Shown: one piece after another, positions 18,601 through 26,853 of the stretch | Position numbering within the stretch: the first letter of the stretch is position 1 | Layout of the letters: every line of letters starts with the position of its first letter | Source: Mesorhizobium sp. L-2-11 | GTDB lineage: Bacteria; Pseudomonadota; Alphaproteobacteria; Rhizobiales; Rhizobiaceae | DNA: 64,000 nt | Assembly: GCF_016756595.1 (NCBI RefSeq) | Contig: NZ_AP023257.1 | Location: forward strand, 6,092,001 to 6,156,000 | Direction: 5' to 3' | Translations under genes and position numbers: made by a program | The notes under the pieces: generated by a model | The model's database searches: none | What the model saw: the letters and a program-made list of their open reading frames with translations, nothing else | Told to the model about the DNA's origin: nothing

Positions 18601-19814
18601 CCGAGGTTACGGCGGCGAAGGACTTCACCGGCAATCGTTCCGGTGGCTTGGCGGGACCACTCCTTTTCCGGCCACTTGCTGAAACCGTTCACCAGATTAG
18701 CCAGGTGCTGCTCCCTAAAATCAGAGAGCCCGAAACGGCGGTCCTCGCGACGACGGACCTCACTGGCGACGGCTTCCGTACCGTCACGAGTTTCCGACCG
18801 CTGCGGCCACTTGCTGAAACCGTTCACCAGCAACGACAGACTTTGACTTTGCAGTACGCCAAGTGTCCTGCCCTCATCGCGGCAAAATTCGGCGATTCTG
18901 ATCGTTCCATTTCGGCATGTTCTCGACTGCGGATGCCGACCAAACGATGCCGAAAAGAGCGAAAAGGCTTTGGGGTCTACTTCGCACATTAACGCACTAG
19001 GAAGCTGCGACACCCGAGCTGCCATCGCCTTGCAAGCTTCCACACCTTCCTGACCTCCAGCCTCACGACTCACCGTATTGCATGCGGTGGCGTAGCCCCA
19101 TGATTGCCCGCGGCGGATATTGTCCTCGAAGCATGTGACAAATTGAGCTTTGAACTGGGCGGCGGCCTTTTGCAGGAAGGCTGCATGGACCTCGTCGCCC
19201 GCCCCTTGCAGCCGTCTGTCATGCTCCACCACTGCACGCGAGAACCCCTCAATGTCACGGGCAAAACAAATGGCGTGTAGTGCGTTGTTAGATTGTTCTT
19301 CTGAGATTGCACTTTGCACGCTCTGCGCGGCGACATCGTCCAGGCGCCGCCTTTTTGGTCTGCGATCCAGGCCCGACACGGGCTGCCTGCGCGAGGAAGG
19401 ACCACTTTGTTGTGAACTCCTGGACTGATCGGCATTGCGGACTTCTGCACCGGAACGCGACGAACTTTCTTGCCGATTTGTCGCTCCCAGATGCGGCAAG
19501 TCGCGAAAAACGGGCTGGCCGTCACACCTATTGACGGAGGGATCGCCGGACGTGCGGCGCCGGACATCGCTGGCCGAAGGTGGCCTTTCAGCTGAGGATG
19601 CCCCTAACTCTCGATCTTCAGAGCGCAAGCCCTGAACGACAGAACTGAAGGTCGAGCCTTTTTGACCACCGCCATGATCCGATTCAGCCCGGTGCGTGCC
19701 TGATCCGCTAGGCGCATTCAAACGCCGGTCAACTCCCGTCATAATCCGTCTCCAGGCGAGAAATGCGCGCCGATTACAATGCGTGGCGCACACGGCGCCC
19801 TCCACAACCCGCAA
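12684..19814 (-). CDS. Giant SKWP-repeat T3SS effector with a C-terminal shikimate-kinase-like domain
   Basis: A 2376-aa protein; an internal ATG at 19742 (MTGVDRRLN) may be the true start. Order: low-complexity Ser/Arg-rich N-terminus with a nuclear-localisation-like RRPKRRRL (151-158); about 13 repeats of about 42 aa centred on LANLVNGFSKWPEE plus one degenerate copy; a large region with GRSPYDKPNLRPF and, at 1601-1607, DGDFDGD; and a shikimate-kinase-like domain (about 2185-2355) with P-loop GVKGAGKSS, FVDSDRKIE, YFRDLEVNEI, ATGGEAF and RNPIYTLAD. SKWP repeats define the RipS/XopAD effector family, and as recalled from the literature Mesorhizobium loti Mlr6361 combines such repeats with a shikimate-kinase-like end. 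Secretion into plant cells is therefore likely. In the kinase domain the third Gly of the GGG motif is Glu. Confidence 0.9.
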   Translation of the reverse strand: MRVVEGAVCATHCNRRAFLAWRRIMTGVDRRLNAPSGSGTHRAESDHGGGQKGSTFSSVVQGLRSEDRELGASSAERPPSASDVRRRTSGDPSVNRCDGQPVFRDLPHLGATNRQESSSRSGAEVRNADQSRSSQQSGPSSRRQPVSGLDRRPKRRRLDDVAAQSVQSAISEEQSNNALHAICFARDIEGFSRAVVEHDRRLQGAGDEVHAAFLQKAAAQFKAQFVTCFEDNIRRGQSWGYATACNTVSREAGGQEGVEACKAMAARVSQLPSALMCEVDPKAFSLFSASFGRHPQSRTCRNGTIRIAEFCRDEGRTLGVLQSQSLSLLVNGFSKWPQRSETRDGTEAVASEVRRREDRRFGLSDFREQHLANLVNGFSKWPEKEWSRQATGTIAGEVLRRRNLGLSTFNHQDLANLVNGFGKCAQEEVCCQATVAIAGEVLRRDRRARLSEFTHQELANLVQGFSKWPEEQASREAASAMAGEVLGRNRRAGVADLNPQHMATLVNGFSKWPIEERCRQVTGAIADEVGRRAARGRFGLSDFNHQDLANLVQGFSKWPEGAVYRQATANIATEVSRRAGEQGLSHFTPQELANLVNGFGKCPDDADYHHATVAIASEVIRRRAQLSAFSHQHLANLVNGFSKWPQQADCRDATLAIASEVFQRDDQFSHLTQQALATLVNGFSKWPEEAASRQATVAIAGEVTRRAGRGEFGLSDFNDQDLANLVNGFGKWPEAASTQQATIAIASEVLRRGTRLRDFTHQHLANLVNGFSKWPDGADCRDAAIAIAGEVIRRGARLCEFSHQHLSNLVNGFSKWPVGEDCRRAAIAIAGEARQRQLSDFAPQGVATLMNGFTKWPEESACQQSTMDIARRLGARELRFGVFTTAQLSILANALSRMIMKAEDTGDITDAALPKDRLHKLAHYLHYDDDRLAQADVLDITTVFKALGKARLSDDLGLLAPTGLNRLSELRQAPDFTTHNDLETMANLCASLLPLARSPQRPLRSHRTQALNLLNDLQSVLEQKIEAHLNASDAERTRGPLASRRPALSIYQTLKARAVLERLFRSPYVEGKRSDLRVRQQALERKTKEILDSTRGLIESDLSSMSWNLIAQIEAENPVDALDFFIEQDAATIQGQHPASVFDVYQVLRTMDHEPRPPQGDAGLMQLPVVDMQGRPVATEPERRYSIFQRLTAGALPVVAVQMPGTPSAFMLARTVNVNGVPYRMDLFGGSKLKPPRLTVSQIAARAPGELAKLSGGKLLAIPYVDTAPGTAFEQLSRTWAPFKEAYYYTQRRGFAAPPAIKGLGVHDYALEGAFKLSLLPDRPANQEHPFKLRGPDGPIALRPHDGCGFIRASLANLMPAVCRAGEQGPDQMSAFGEGRKSSLPVSALQHYPRCDQVADEVREKATAWLESQQEPTLTTEELFRTVTAGHIDGPGAVAVPSNDECLHVPTLKSETLTGTSGVLVGRSPYDKPNLRPFAAERVKLAVDGDPTAVFLDNCTAIQYSFNVAQKSGRELAADDPTFFAKGILIVVPDKMWPAAYADRVLIMSAEDVKCHASWTTSKDRVKVDTTVDCLGILQATEVFAPGSLVAVPTGEQKKLDGDFDGDSLVIVGDRPQLYEHVRQFDQEEQARGLRSLKPPKSHTPAIEDGRYKFGRASQILAATRNVLEIYTCLQRDFLAQSHEARQWFAERAIFGTYEGIHQELKRDIRGVLEQEQVSAQNVQETLEKARHDIQLADHPVAREIAELLHAELETWAARLDEQALPEQLLPETVVSLSEAPLAMSQPLCELFPELAEIYSATAQPRDRVQLLVDRYPTRIAPRPDGYNPHDLVRSAKNLLSLGIKVGTDAYKSDTGAHIFMFKSRQLRRLLQQTPGSKSVPYTKSIAATLNQGRFDVDATLQDLQDNPTLAASVMQASIKLAAERGFLPQPSARGASADDSATTMTLTPELAVQRAQMEACRARAEEKDITPMVISVAEALRRADINVKMPHLAERLRSESSMTGQLTGIQAPFEAGAQLINNAVRHCFQLPDRDFTRAFKKAIIAFDESGYSEVSTTNWFRTRSPTFVGIKTVLATPGGYRFEVEFHTADSYKTKIYNHDTYKELQKLQELQRESQDPLDQSIAEQLLERVRQACNKVIIPHEAIEIPHWEAHADSTVGASLRRRLQVAPPRRTERSPIATEILGALGARSIVLVGVKGAGKSSLGRALAKRLGMRFVDSDRKIEAKTGKSVAKIVAEDGEAYFRDLEVNEIRQSLELGSAVLATGGEAFMIEEIRHYVGEKAVSIWLNTSEDVIRRNLRDNIRGPKVQTADQAQTITDLMHVRNPIYTLADLTIAPQHERDLKNANACLTALHAYVCGGGRAVSKLVTSSGVVP

Positions 19815-20332
19815 AGCGCGGATCTGCCCAACCTGCGCGCTCTGGGATCGAACATATCCCCTTCACCTGACGTGACTCTGACCTGGGTCTATCTGGAGTC
19901 GCATTGCGTTCACCTATTCCGCCAGACGTCCGGGAGCTGCCCCTATCTCGGGCCAGCTGCGGCGGTGAGCGAGATCGCTGTGGACAAGCCTCGGCGAAGC
20001 CACGCTGATGATGCGTGACGATGAATATGCTCTGACGAGGCAAAGACGAAGGTTGGCAGAGCCGTGCCGCTTGGCTTTGAAGAGTGAGGCGACAGATGCT
20101 AAGGCTTTTGCTGCGATTGCCCGCCAGTGGCGCGTGAACTTGCCGCTGGCGGTACCGCCGGGACTTCTCGTGATGGCGAAGCTATTCTCGCTCGGAAGGG
20201 CGCCGGTGTAGAATATTCTTCCGCAGCAACGGCGTCGCGCTACCGGCCCAGGCCCTCAGCCGACACGCCGTATACGTTGATGCAGACCAGCCGCCATCAG
20301 AAATAAACCTCTTGCCGACGGGCGGGCATACG
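19815..20332. other. Upstream region of the SKWP effector, no gene seen
   Basis: About 500 bases between the effector start and the IS630 fragment. Short frames exist on both strands without recognisable domains. Apart from the weak tts-box candidate nothing was identified. Confidence 0.45.
19962..19996 (-). promoter_or_regulatory. Weak tts-box candidate for the SKWP effector
   Basis: Leftward reading contains GGCTTGTCCACAGCGAT, which keeps the CTTGTC core and part of the second half-site but only about 60 percent of the consensus. It lies about 150 bp upstream of the effector start. It is reported because a tts box is expected here and nothing better was seen. Confidence 0.2.
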
Positions 20333-20576
20333 TCTTGAACGTGACGCCGCGCTTGTCGAGGAACATCCACACCGTTGAAGGAACAACCCGCACGCCGTGC
20401 CCGGACGCCAGTCTCTCGGCGATCTCGGCAAGCGTGATGTCCGGCGTCTCCTCAATCAGGCCAAGAATGAAGCGTTCGTGCGGGTCGAGCTTCGAGCCAG
20501 ATGGCTGGCCCTGCTTGCGTGCGACCGCCTCGCCGCGACAAGCGCTGATCGCGAGAGCTGCTCTGGTCGCCGTCAA
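20333..20576 (-). pseudogene. IS630-family transposase fragment
   Basis: About 80 residues (SGSKLDPHERFILGLIEETP, LAEIAERLASGHGVRVVPST, FLDKRGVTFK) match the helix-turn-helix region of IS630-family transposases. The N-terminus is missing and the catalytic DDE part is absent. The fragment abuts the 3' end of the broken C48 effector gene, so the insertion or its remains probably truncated that gene. Confidence 0.75.
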
Positions 20577-21345
20577 CCGCGGCCAGGAAAATTTCTGAGT
20601 CGGCCTTGCAAATCCCGGCGATCGGGGACGAGGTCGTTGAGATCTGCTATGTGTTGCCCGTCCGTCTTCACCAATCGTTCAATAAGGGCCCGGGTGCCGT
20701 CCACGACGAAAACGCCACAATCAAATTTGTTCTCCTGCTGACGTATGCTCGCTTGTTGCAGGTTGGCGCCCAACCGCGTTGCGAGCATCGCAGCTTGGCG
20801 GTCGTTGCCTCCCTCGTAGGAGTCGTAGTGATAGGCAACCGGGCTTTGCCGGTTGCGGCGATCAACGAGCAGCAGCGACCGATGGGTGCCGCGGGCCATA
20901 CGATCGGCACGGCTAGCATCACTCACTGGCAGAAACAGGAAGTGGCGGTGTCATTACGATTGGGATCTTGGACGATGCGCCGAAATGCGCGCTGCGCCTC
21001 GCTCACTTCGCCCAGGCGCAGATGATAATGGGCTATGAGGGGATCGACAAGCCGCGTCCGAGCAGCGAGATTTGGATCGCGCGCCTGCAACTGCTCTCCC
21101 AGGAGCTCGTAATCCCTTTGGATGTGCTGATCGCCCAGGAATTCCCTGGCGCCGAGCGTCCGCCCGCTCGGGTCGGAGGACGAGACTTTCAACGCCCCGA
21201 TCTGATCAGCGGAGAATGTGCTCGGAAGCGCGGGCGCATAATGAGCATGCAGCTTCGGGGTGGATGGCACCGGATAGCCAACACTCGCGGTGCTCCAGCC
21301 GGCAGGTACCTGTGCTCCGGCCTCCAGACGCGGCGGCTGACGTGA
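20573..21345 (-). pseudogene. Broken C48 (SUMO-protease-like) effector gene
   Basis: Two overlapping frames together align with the protease domain of the intact effector at 28370-33616. The upstream piece (to about 20923) has FLGDQHIQRDYELLGEQLQ and LAARTRLVDP. The downstream piece has LLLVDRRNRQSPVAYHYDS and QENKFDCGVFVVDGTRALI. The join near 20925 needs a frame change. The catalytic Cys (DCGVFV) and Asp (YHYDS) are kept, while the His motif reads GTHRSL instead of GTHWSL. The C-terminus ends at the IS630 fragment. It was probably once a secreted effector and is now inactive. Confidence 0.8.
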
Positions 21346-21359
21346 CGGACCAGCTTCAT

Positions 21360-22286
21360 TTATCTGCCCGGAGCGAGCATGATGGATGAGGCGAACGTCC
21401 CTGCGCCCTCCCGACCCAACGTGGCGGAGTAGTGCTCTCTGTTGATCGCGAACTGGGCTGGGCCGAACTGGTTCGGCAGCAGATTGATCTTACCCAGTTC
21501 CTCGATCAGGATCTTCGAGGCCGGTTGGGAGCCGTGGCGCCAGCCCTTACCGACGATAGGTCCGATGTCCTGTAGGTCGGGGGGGCCTGCTGGCCCAACG
21601 AACGAAGGCGGTCTAGCAACGCCAGGCGCCAGCACAGATTGCGCATCGCTGCTCAACTTAGCCACTGTGAGCGCATTCGGATCAAGCACTGGGTCAAGGC
21701 GGTCGTACATGTTTGACGCCGCAGCGTCGGCTGACGATGATGACTCGGGTTGTTGTGTCTGCTCCCTAAGCCTGTCCCCATCCCAAGCTCCCGAGCTCGG
21801 CGTAGCTGGGGTTGCGGGAAGCTCCTGCGACGAGCTGGGCTGTGCGCCGCGCTGCGGCGCGGACAACGACGGGGTGGGAGCTTGCATCTGCTCGACGTTT
21901 TCGGCGGCAAATTTGAACCCTCTGCGGTCGGGAATTCGCTCAGCGGAGATCGGGTAGCGTGGCCGCTTTGGATCGATGCCGGTGATCCGGAATCGCTCGC
22001 TTCCGGTGCGGAACTCGCGTCCGAAGTCCGAAGGGGCCAATCCGAAGTGCTCTGCCAAGAACTCGAACCTGTCTTTTTCGAGATTGAATGCGGTGCCGTC
22101 GGAAGCGGGAATGCTGACGCGGAACACGGGCTCGAAGAAGAAGCCGGTATCCGTGCCGCGCCATCCGGCGCCCTCGATGACCAGGCCGTGGTCCTCAGCG
22201 ATCTTCTGGCAGACTTCGAGCATGCGGGTCTGGATCTCTTCGCATGTCGCTGGCGTCAGACGGGTTATGAGCCTGCCCTTCGTCAT
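21360..22286 (-). CDS. Chimeric protein: mobile-element-type N-terminus joined to effector-like C-terminus
   Basis: A 308-aa protein. Residues 1-130 (TKGRLITRLTPATCEEIQTR, DRFEFLAEHFGLAPSDFGRE) look like a conserved protein of phages, plasmids or transposons. Residues 130-210 are a Pro/Ser/Gln-rich linker. The C-terminal 90 residues (VGKGWRHGSQPASKILIEEL, LLPNQFGPAQFAINREHYSA) resemble a module of rhizobial T3SS effectors. It overlaps the resolvase gene by four bases (ATGA), and the broken C48 gene follows directly. It may be a new effector formed by fusion or a read-through relic. No tts box was seen. Confidence 0.6.
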   Translation of the reverse strand: MTKGRLITRLTPATCEEIQTRMLEVCQKIAEDHGLVIEGAGWRGTDTGFFFEPVFRVSIPASDGTAFNLEKDRFEFLAEHFGLAPSDFGREFRTGSERFRITGIDPKRPRYPISAERIPDRRGFKFAAENVEQMQAPTPSLSAPQRGAQPSSSQELPATPATPSSGAWDGDRLREQTQQPESSSSADAAASNMYDRLDPVLDPNALTVAKLSSDAQSVLAPGVARPPSFVGPAGPPDLQDIGPIVGKGWRHGSQPASKILIEELGKINLLPNQFGPAQFAINREHYSATLGREGAGTFASSIMLAPGR

Positions 22287-22840
22287 TTGCCCTTCCTCAC
22301 CTGATAGACAGTACCGCGTGAGACGCCGAGATCGCGGGCGATTTGTGTTGGGCCCTGACCCTGTTTAAGCCTTTGCTGGATCGTGTCGCGGTCGATTTTC
22401 GGCGGCCGGCCCTTGTATGTGCCGCGCTTCTTGGCGGCAGCGATTCCCTCCGCCTGGCGCTCGCGCCGCAGATTGGTCTCGAACTCGGCAGAGACACCAA
22501 GCATGTCAAAGAAGGCCTTACCGGCGGCGGTCGACGTATCGACAGGTTGTTCTGTCGCGGAGAGATGCGCGCCCTTCGTCTTGAGCTTGTCCACGATCAT
22601 CTGCAGGTCGCGCAGCGATCTGGCCAGGCGGTCAATCCGGGTGACGACAAGCGTCTCGCCAGCATGAATGAAGTCGAGAATGGTGTTGAGTTGCGGACGG
22701 CCTTCCAGGGTAGAGCCGCTCTTCTGCTCCTCGCGAATGACCTCGCAGCCGGCGGCCTTGAGCGCGACGATCTGCGCGGCGAGGTTCTGGTCAGTGGTGG
22801 AGGTGCGGGCGTATCCGATGCGGGTCATGCAACTGTTCAT
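22283..22840 (-). CDS. Serine recombinase (resolvase/invertase, Tn3 type)
   Basis: A 185-aa member of the small serine recombinases: IGYARTSTTDQN with the catalytic Ser region, the helix LVVTRIDRLARSLRDL, and a C-terminal HTH (PTQIARDLGVSRGTVYQVRK). Full length. It would resolve cointegrates or invert DNA at a res or inversion site. It lies on the same strand as the Tn3-type transposase gene and its TPR cargo, consistent with one transposon. An alternative ATG at 22828 (MTRIGYART) is the more usual start. Confidence 0.93.
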   Translation of the reverse strand: MNSCMTRIGYARTSTTDQNLAAQIVALKAAGCEVIREEQKSGSTLEGRPQLNTILDFIHAGETLVVTRIDRLARSLRDLQMIVDKLKTKGAHLSATEQPVDTSTAAGKAFFDMLGVSAEFETNLRRERQAEGIAAAKKRGTYKGRPPKIDRDTIQQRLKQGQGPTQIARDLGVSRGTVYQVRKGK

Positions 22841-22983
22841 TTTGGGTGTGCCGGCGCGATGCTCTGTTCATTAACGAAGATTGAGCCCAAAATATACAGG
22901 CTTTCCGGTTGCGACGTGTTCATGGGGGGTGTTCAGGCCGGGTATACCCAAATTAGAACACGCCCATCGGTTCCGGTGGTCAG
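22841..22983. promoter_or_regulatory. Possible res site and promoter region of the resolvase
   Basis: The stretch upstream of the resolvase contains a GTGTTC-type repeat twice (22916-22922 and 22928-22935 region) and its inverted copy GAACAC near 22956, around an AT-rich core with GGTATACC. Such arrays occur at resolvase res sites. Assignment is tentative. Confidence 0.35.
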
Positions 22984-23002
22984 TTACGCCGTCGTCGTGG
23001 TT

Positions 23003-23920
23003 TCAGCTTTCTGGTAACCTCCGCCAGCCACGCGACTGCACCGGGCGTGGCCTGCCAGGCCTGGCCGTTTTCGTCGACGTAGTCAGCTGCCTCATCCTCC
23101 CCCCCAAAGTGATATAGCCGTCGATGGAAGCAACCAAAGGCTGCTTGCCGGAAAGGACGCCAGGCACATGGCTGTGCGCGAGCCAGGCCTCCTCGGCAAG
23201 CTTGCCGGCGCCCGGATCGTTTTCACGAAAGGCAAGAAGTGCCCGCGTGTAGAGCCATGCAGCAGCGCCATCGTCTTCGTGCTGTTTGAGAAGCTTCCTC
23301 AGGGCCTTGATATCGTCGCGCGCCAGCAAATGCCCGGCCAGCACGTAGCGGATGCCCTGATTGTCATTCGGATTGAGCTTGAGCATTGACTGATAATGGT
23401 CGATGGCCTCCTGGTGCTGACCAAGCCGCCAGAGTACCGCGGCAAGACCTGCCCGCGCCCGCATGTAGGGGCGCGTCTCGAGAAAACCCCAGAAGCGACC
23501 GGCATATTCCTCAAACCCGTCAGGGCCCAGCGCCTCTTCACCCGCCGCGACGCCCTTCTGGTAATAGTCCAGCACTTCCTCGACAGACCCCGCCTCTTCT
23601 TCGGCCAACAGCACATAGGCGTCGGCGCACAACGGCGAGACTTTAAGCGCTTTCCGGGCCAGCGTAATACGCTTGCTGCGACTGGTTGCTTCCCAAGCCT
23701 CATACATGATGTCTTGCGCAGCGTCCGTCGGGTCGCTCCCACGCCCTCCGCCGAAAAGACCTGCCATGAACCCCTCCATGCCGCGCCGGTCCGGCATCGG
23801 AGGCAGAGCATTGTCATTTTCCGGCTTCTTGGATTTCGCCACTGCCTTCTTTCGGGGCTTCTTCGATACAGGCATTTCTACCATTCCCTTCGATGCTTCA
23901 CGCCGCTTGTTTCTGCTCAA
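23003..23920 (-). CDS. TPR protein, cargo of the Tn3-family transposon, C-terminus frameshifted
   Basis: A 305-aa protein with a basic, low-complexity N-terminus ([13 protein letters not shown]), TPR-like helices ([40 protein letters not shown]) and a Trp/Ala-rich end. Proteins of this kind sit beside Tn3-type transposases in many Alphaproteobacteria; their role is unknown. It overlaps the transposase end by four bases. At 23098-23104 a run of seven G (read leftward) shifts the frame: an alternative frame continues as [15 protein letters not shown] ... KLKPRRRR to a stop at 22984, which looks like the original C-terminus. Confidence 0.75.
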   Translation of the reverse strand: MSRNKRREASKGMVEMPVSKKPRKKAVAKSKKPENDNALPPMPDRRGMEGFMAGLFGGGRGSDPTDAAQDIMYEAWEATSRSKRITLARKALKVSPLCADAYVLLAEEEAGSVEEVLDYYQKGVAAGEEALGPDGFEEYAGRFWGFLETRPYMRARAGLAAVLWRLGQHQEAIDHYQSMLKLNPNDNQGIRYVLAGHLLARDDIKALRKLLKQHEDDGAAAWLYTRALLAFRENDPGAGKLAEEAWLAHSHVPGVLSGKQPLVASIDGYITLGGRMRQLTTSTKTARPGRPRPVQSRGWRRLPES

Positions 23921-26773
23921 AATCGATCCTGCTGTTCAGGTCGAGGTTGAAGCGGCCATAAGGATTGACGTGCCCGTATCAGCGGCGTCAGGCCGCGATA
24001 ATCCTCCGGCGTTAGCCGCGCCGACCATTTCGGCTCGCTCAACACCGACTGCATCATGCGCGTGTTCACATAGACAAGCGACGCCTGCAGCAGATGCAGG
24101 GCCAGCACCGATATCTCCTGCTCATCGACCCGGTTCGAGGCGATCTCGCCACCCTTGCCGAAGAAGACGAAGCTGTTGGCGCTGTTCCAGTTCTCGATCA
24201 CATTCAGGCCTTCGTGGATTTCGCGGCGGAATTTCTCGTGGCGCAAATACCGGCAAAGGAAGATCGTCTTGATCGCCCGGCCGAGTTCGGCGAGTGCCTT
24301 ATAGGTCGGGTGCATCACCTCGGCGCGGGCGAAGCGGCGCAGGATCGCTTCGGGATCGGCTAACCCGCTGTGCATTCTGCTCGATCTCCTCCCAGTTGAT
24401 GACGCTGGAAAGAATGGGAAGCAGATTGGGCAAGCGCGCAGGCCTGGATGCGGCAGCGCCAGCGTCTGCCGGGCGATCGCCTTAAGGCGTGGCGCCAGTT
24501 CAAACCCGAGCAGATGGCAGAAGGCAAAGCCGATCGAGCTCTGGCCGTGGCTGTCGACATACTGCCGCTGGATCTCCATGTCGGTGCAATGCCGAAGCAC
24601 GCCCTTGATCATCGAAGCAACTTCCGAGGACGAGCACCGCTTGAGTTGCGAGAAGACGCAGGTTGAACCCTTTTCGACGTGCCAGTAGATCATCACGCCG
24701 CGACCGCCATAGCGGACATGCCATTCGGTCATAAGGTTGCCGTCCCAGGCGCCGAATTTCTTGGAATCCGAGGCACAAGCCGTGCCGGCTTCGCCCCAGA
24801 TGGCGGTGTTGCGGATTGCCAGCGTCGCATTGGCAACACGTCCGCAGGCCGCCTCCAGCGCATCCCGATGGATGAAGCGCCGGCCAACATGAAGCAGTTC
24901 CTCGTAGCTGACATCCGGGCATCCGGCCGCCACGCGCTTCAGGCCGGCATTCGTGCCCAGCCCGTAAAGACACAGGATCAGACGCCGGTCGAGCGCACCG
25001 CGCGAAAGCGCCACACGGGAAGCCGACGTTTCAAAGGCGTCCAGAAAGCCGGTGTCGAGCGCCGTCTCCTTCAACACATCCAGCAGTTCCGTCATCGGCC
25101 AACGCCGGCCGATCTCGGCCTTGACCGATCGTAGGCCTTGCGGTTCCGGCAGCGGCTGGAACGGCGTGATCGAGATGCGGTTCTCGCCGCGCCAGAGAAT
25201 GCGTGCCTTGTCGTTGCGGGGGAGTTCGGCATTCAGCAGCCGCAATTCCCGCTCAAGCTCGGCCTGGATTTTGCGCGTGAAAGCTCGCGCATCCGACGTC
25301 AGGTTGAGCGCGTTGTAGTAGGCCGCCCGTCGGCTCTCGAAATCCTTGGGCAGATCGTCGTCCGGATTGCGATAGTGGTCCGCCCCGACCACCCAGATTT
25401 CCTTGGCCCGGATGCGGTCGCGCAACTGACTGAGCACGCACAGTTCATAGCTGATCCGGTTGATGCGTCCGTCCTTGCCGATGATCGCGCCGCGGCATTT
25501 CGGCGGAATGACGCCTTCGATCGGCACCCCGTTCCGCGGCACCACGCGGCAACCGGTTTCGAAGGCCCGCCTGATCCAGTCCAACGCCCCAAGCACGGGC
25601 CGATGCACGGCATTGTTCGAACGAAACTCCAGAACCGAAAGAAGCTTCGGCAGGATTCTTCGATAGTGACCGGCATAGGATCCACGCATAACCTGGTAGA
25701 TGCGCCGTTCGAGCGTGCCCTTCGCCCGATGCTCCTTGACGATCGCCGCAAGCTTCTCCTTGCCCGCTACCGGAAAGATCACATCGCAGACCCGGCCACC
25801 CGGCGCCTCGATCGCGGCACCCGCGATATCGACCAGCAGCCGCTCCTTGCCGTAAACCTTCTCGATGTCACGCGCGATGCCGCCCACCACCTTGCGCTTC
25901 GAACGCACCCCGATCTTGTGGATGGTCTCCACCAGCAGGTCGATCATGCCGTCGATGATCTGTGTTTCCCGCATCATCAGGAAAACGGTATGGAGGCCCC
26001 AGTTGCCGCCTCGGGGCGTGGCGGCGCATCTCCGACGCTTTTTCGGCGCCGACCCGCCGAACGATCTGATCGATCCAGGTCTTGCCGGCAGCGGATAGAA
26101 GATCCCGCGGTAAATCCAGCTTCTTGATGAAGGCAAGCCGATCAGCCAGGGCAAGCATGTTGTCCAGCGTGGCTGCACCCGCATCTCCTTTGATCGTATG
26201 GAACCCGGTCGGGCTATCTGGATCGGCCAGCGATGTTTGCATCAGCGCGACCGTTTCCGGGCGAAGCCGATCCGCAACACCGCCAAGAAAGGATTCCAGA
26301 AAGCGTTGCCGCTCGGAGCGCACTATCCGCTCCATCTCCTTGCGCGACGGACCGAAAATCTTGCGATCCCGGCACAACAGAAAAACAGCCTCCATCATCG
26401 CTGCGACCGATGCTCCCCCAGGGCAAAGCTCCGTCGCTATCCGGCTCGCAAGTGCGGCTCGATCCGCCCGCTTCATCCGGCGGAAACCAAGATGGCGCTA
26501 AATCTCGGCGCAATGGCGCCGCCCTGAACGCCCCGAAAAATCATACCGGCAGAGATCTGCCTTGCTGACGCCAAGCTGCTCGGCCAGATACGAAACCGCG
26601 TCATCGGGGGCCTCAGCCGCCGCGGTGGTGAAATATCCGTTCGCGGCGAAGAACTTCAGTTGAACCGCCAGTCCAAGCCTCGACCCGGCCGCCTTGACCT
26701 TCAAAAAGTCGATGTCGGCAAAAGAGAGGCTCCACGCCCCGGTCAACACCTCGAGCGAAACGCGCAAACCCAT
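23917..26773 (-). pseudogene. tnpA: Tn3-family transposase gene (tnpA), frameshifted
   Basis: Three frames together cover a Tn3-type transposase of about 950 residues. The N-terminal part (26773-26498) has VQLKFFAANGYF and VSYLAEQLGVSKADLCRYDF. The middle (26476 to about 26020) has MEAVFLLCRDRKIFGPSRKE. The long C-terminal part has [40 protein letters not shown] and [20 protein letters not shown], typical of the DDE catalytic domain. A further frame disturbance lies at about 24370-24440. Stops and shifts between the pieces mean it is unlikely to be active. The TPR gene and resolvase follow. Confidence 0.88.
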
Positions 26774-26853
26774 ACATCCACTCCCTCTTCCAAGAGTGAA
26801 TTCTCAAGCGCCGACGCCATACCGGTCAATCCGTTCCGGCAACGTTCCACAAC

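Noticed and set aside
17130..18835. Regular DNA repetition of about 126-135 bp considered as a CRISPR or satellite array
   Set aside because: The repeats are in frame and encode the SKWP units; there are no unique spacers of constant size.
25138..26127. Long plus-strand open frame (329 aa)
   Set aside because: Antisense shadow of the Tn3 transposase sequence.
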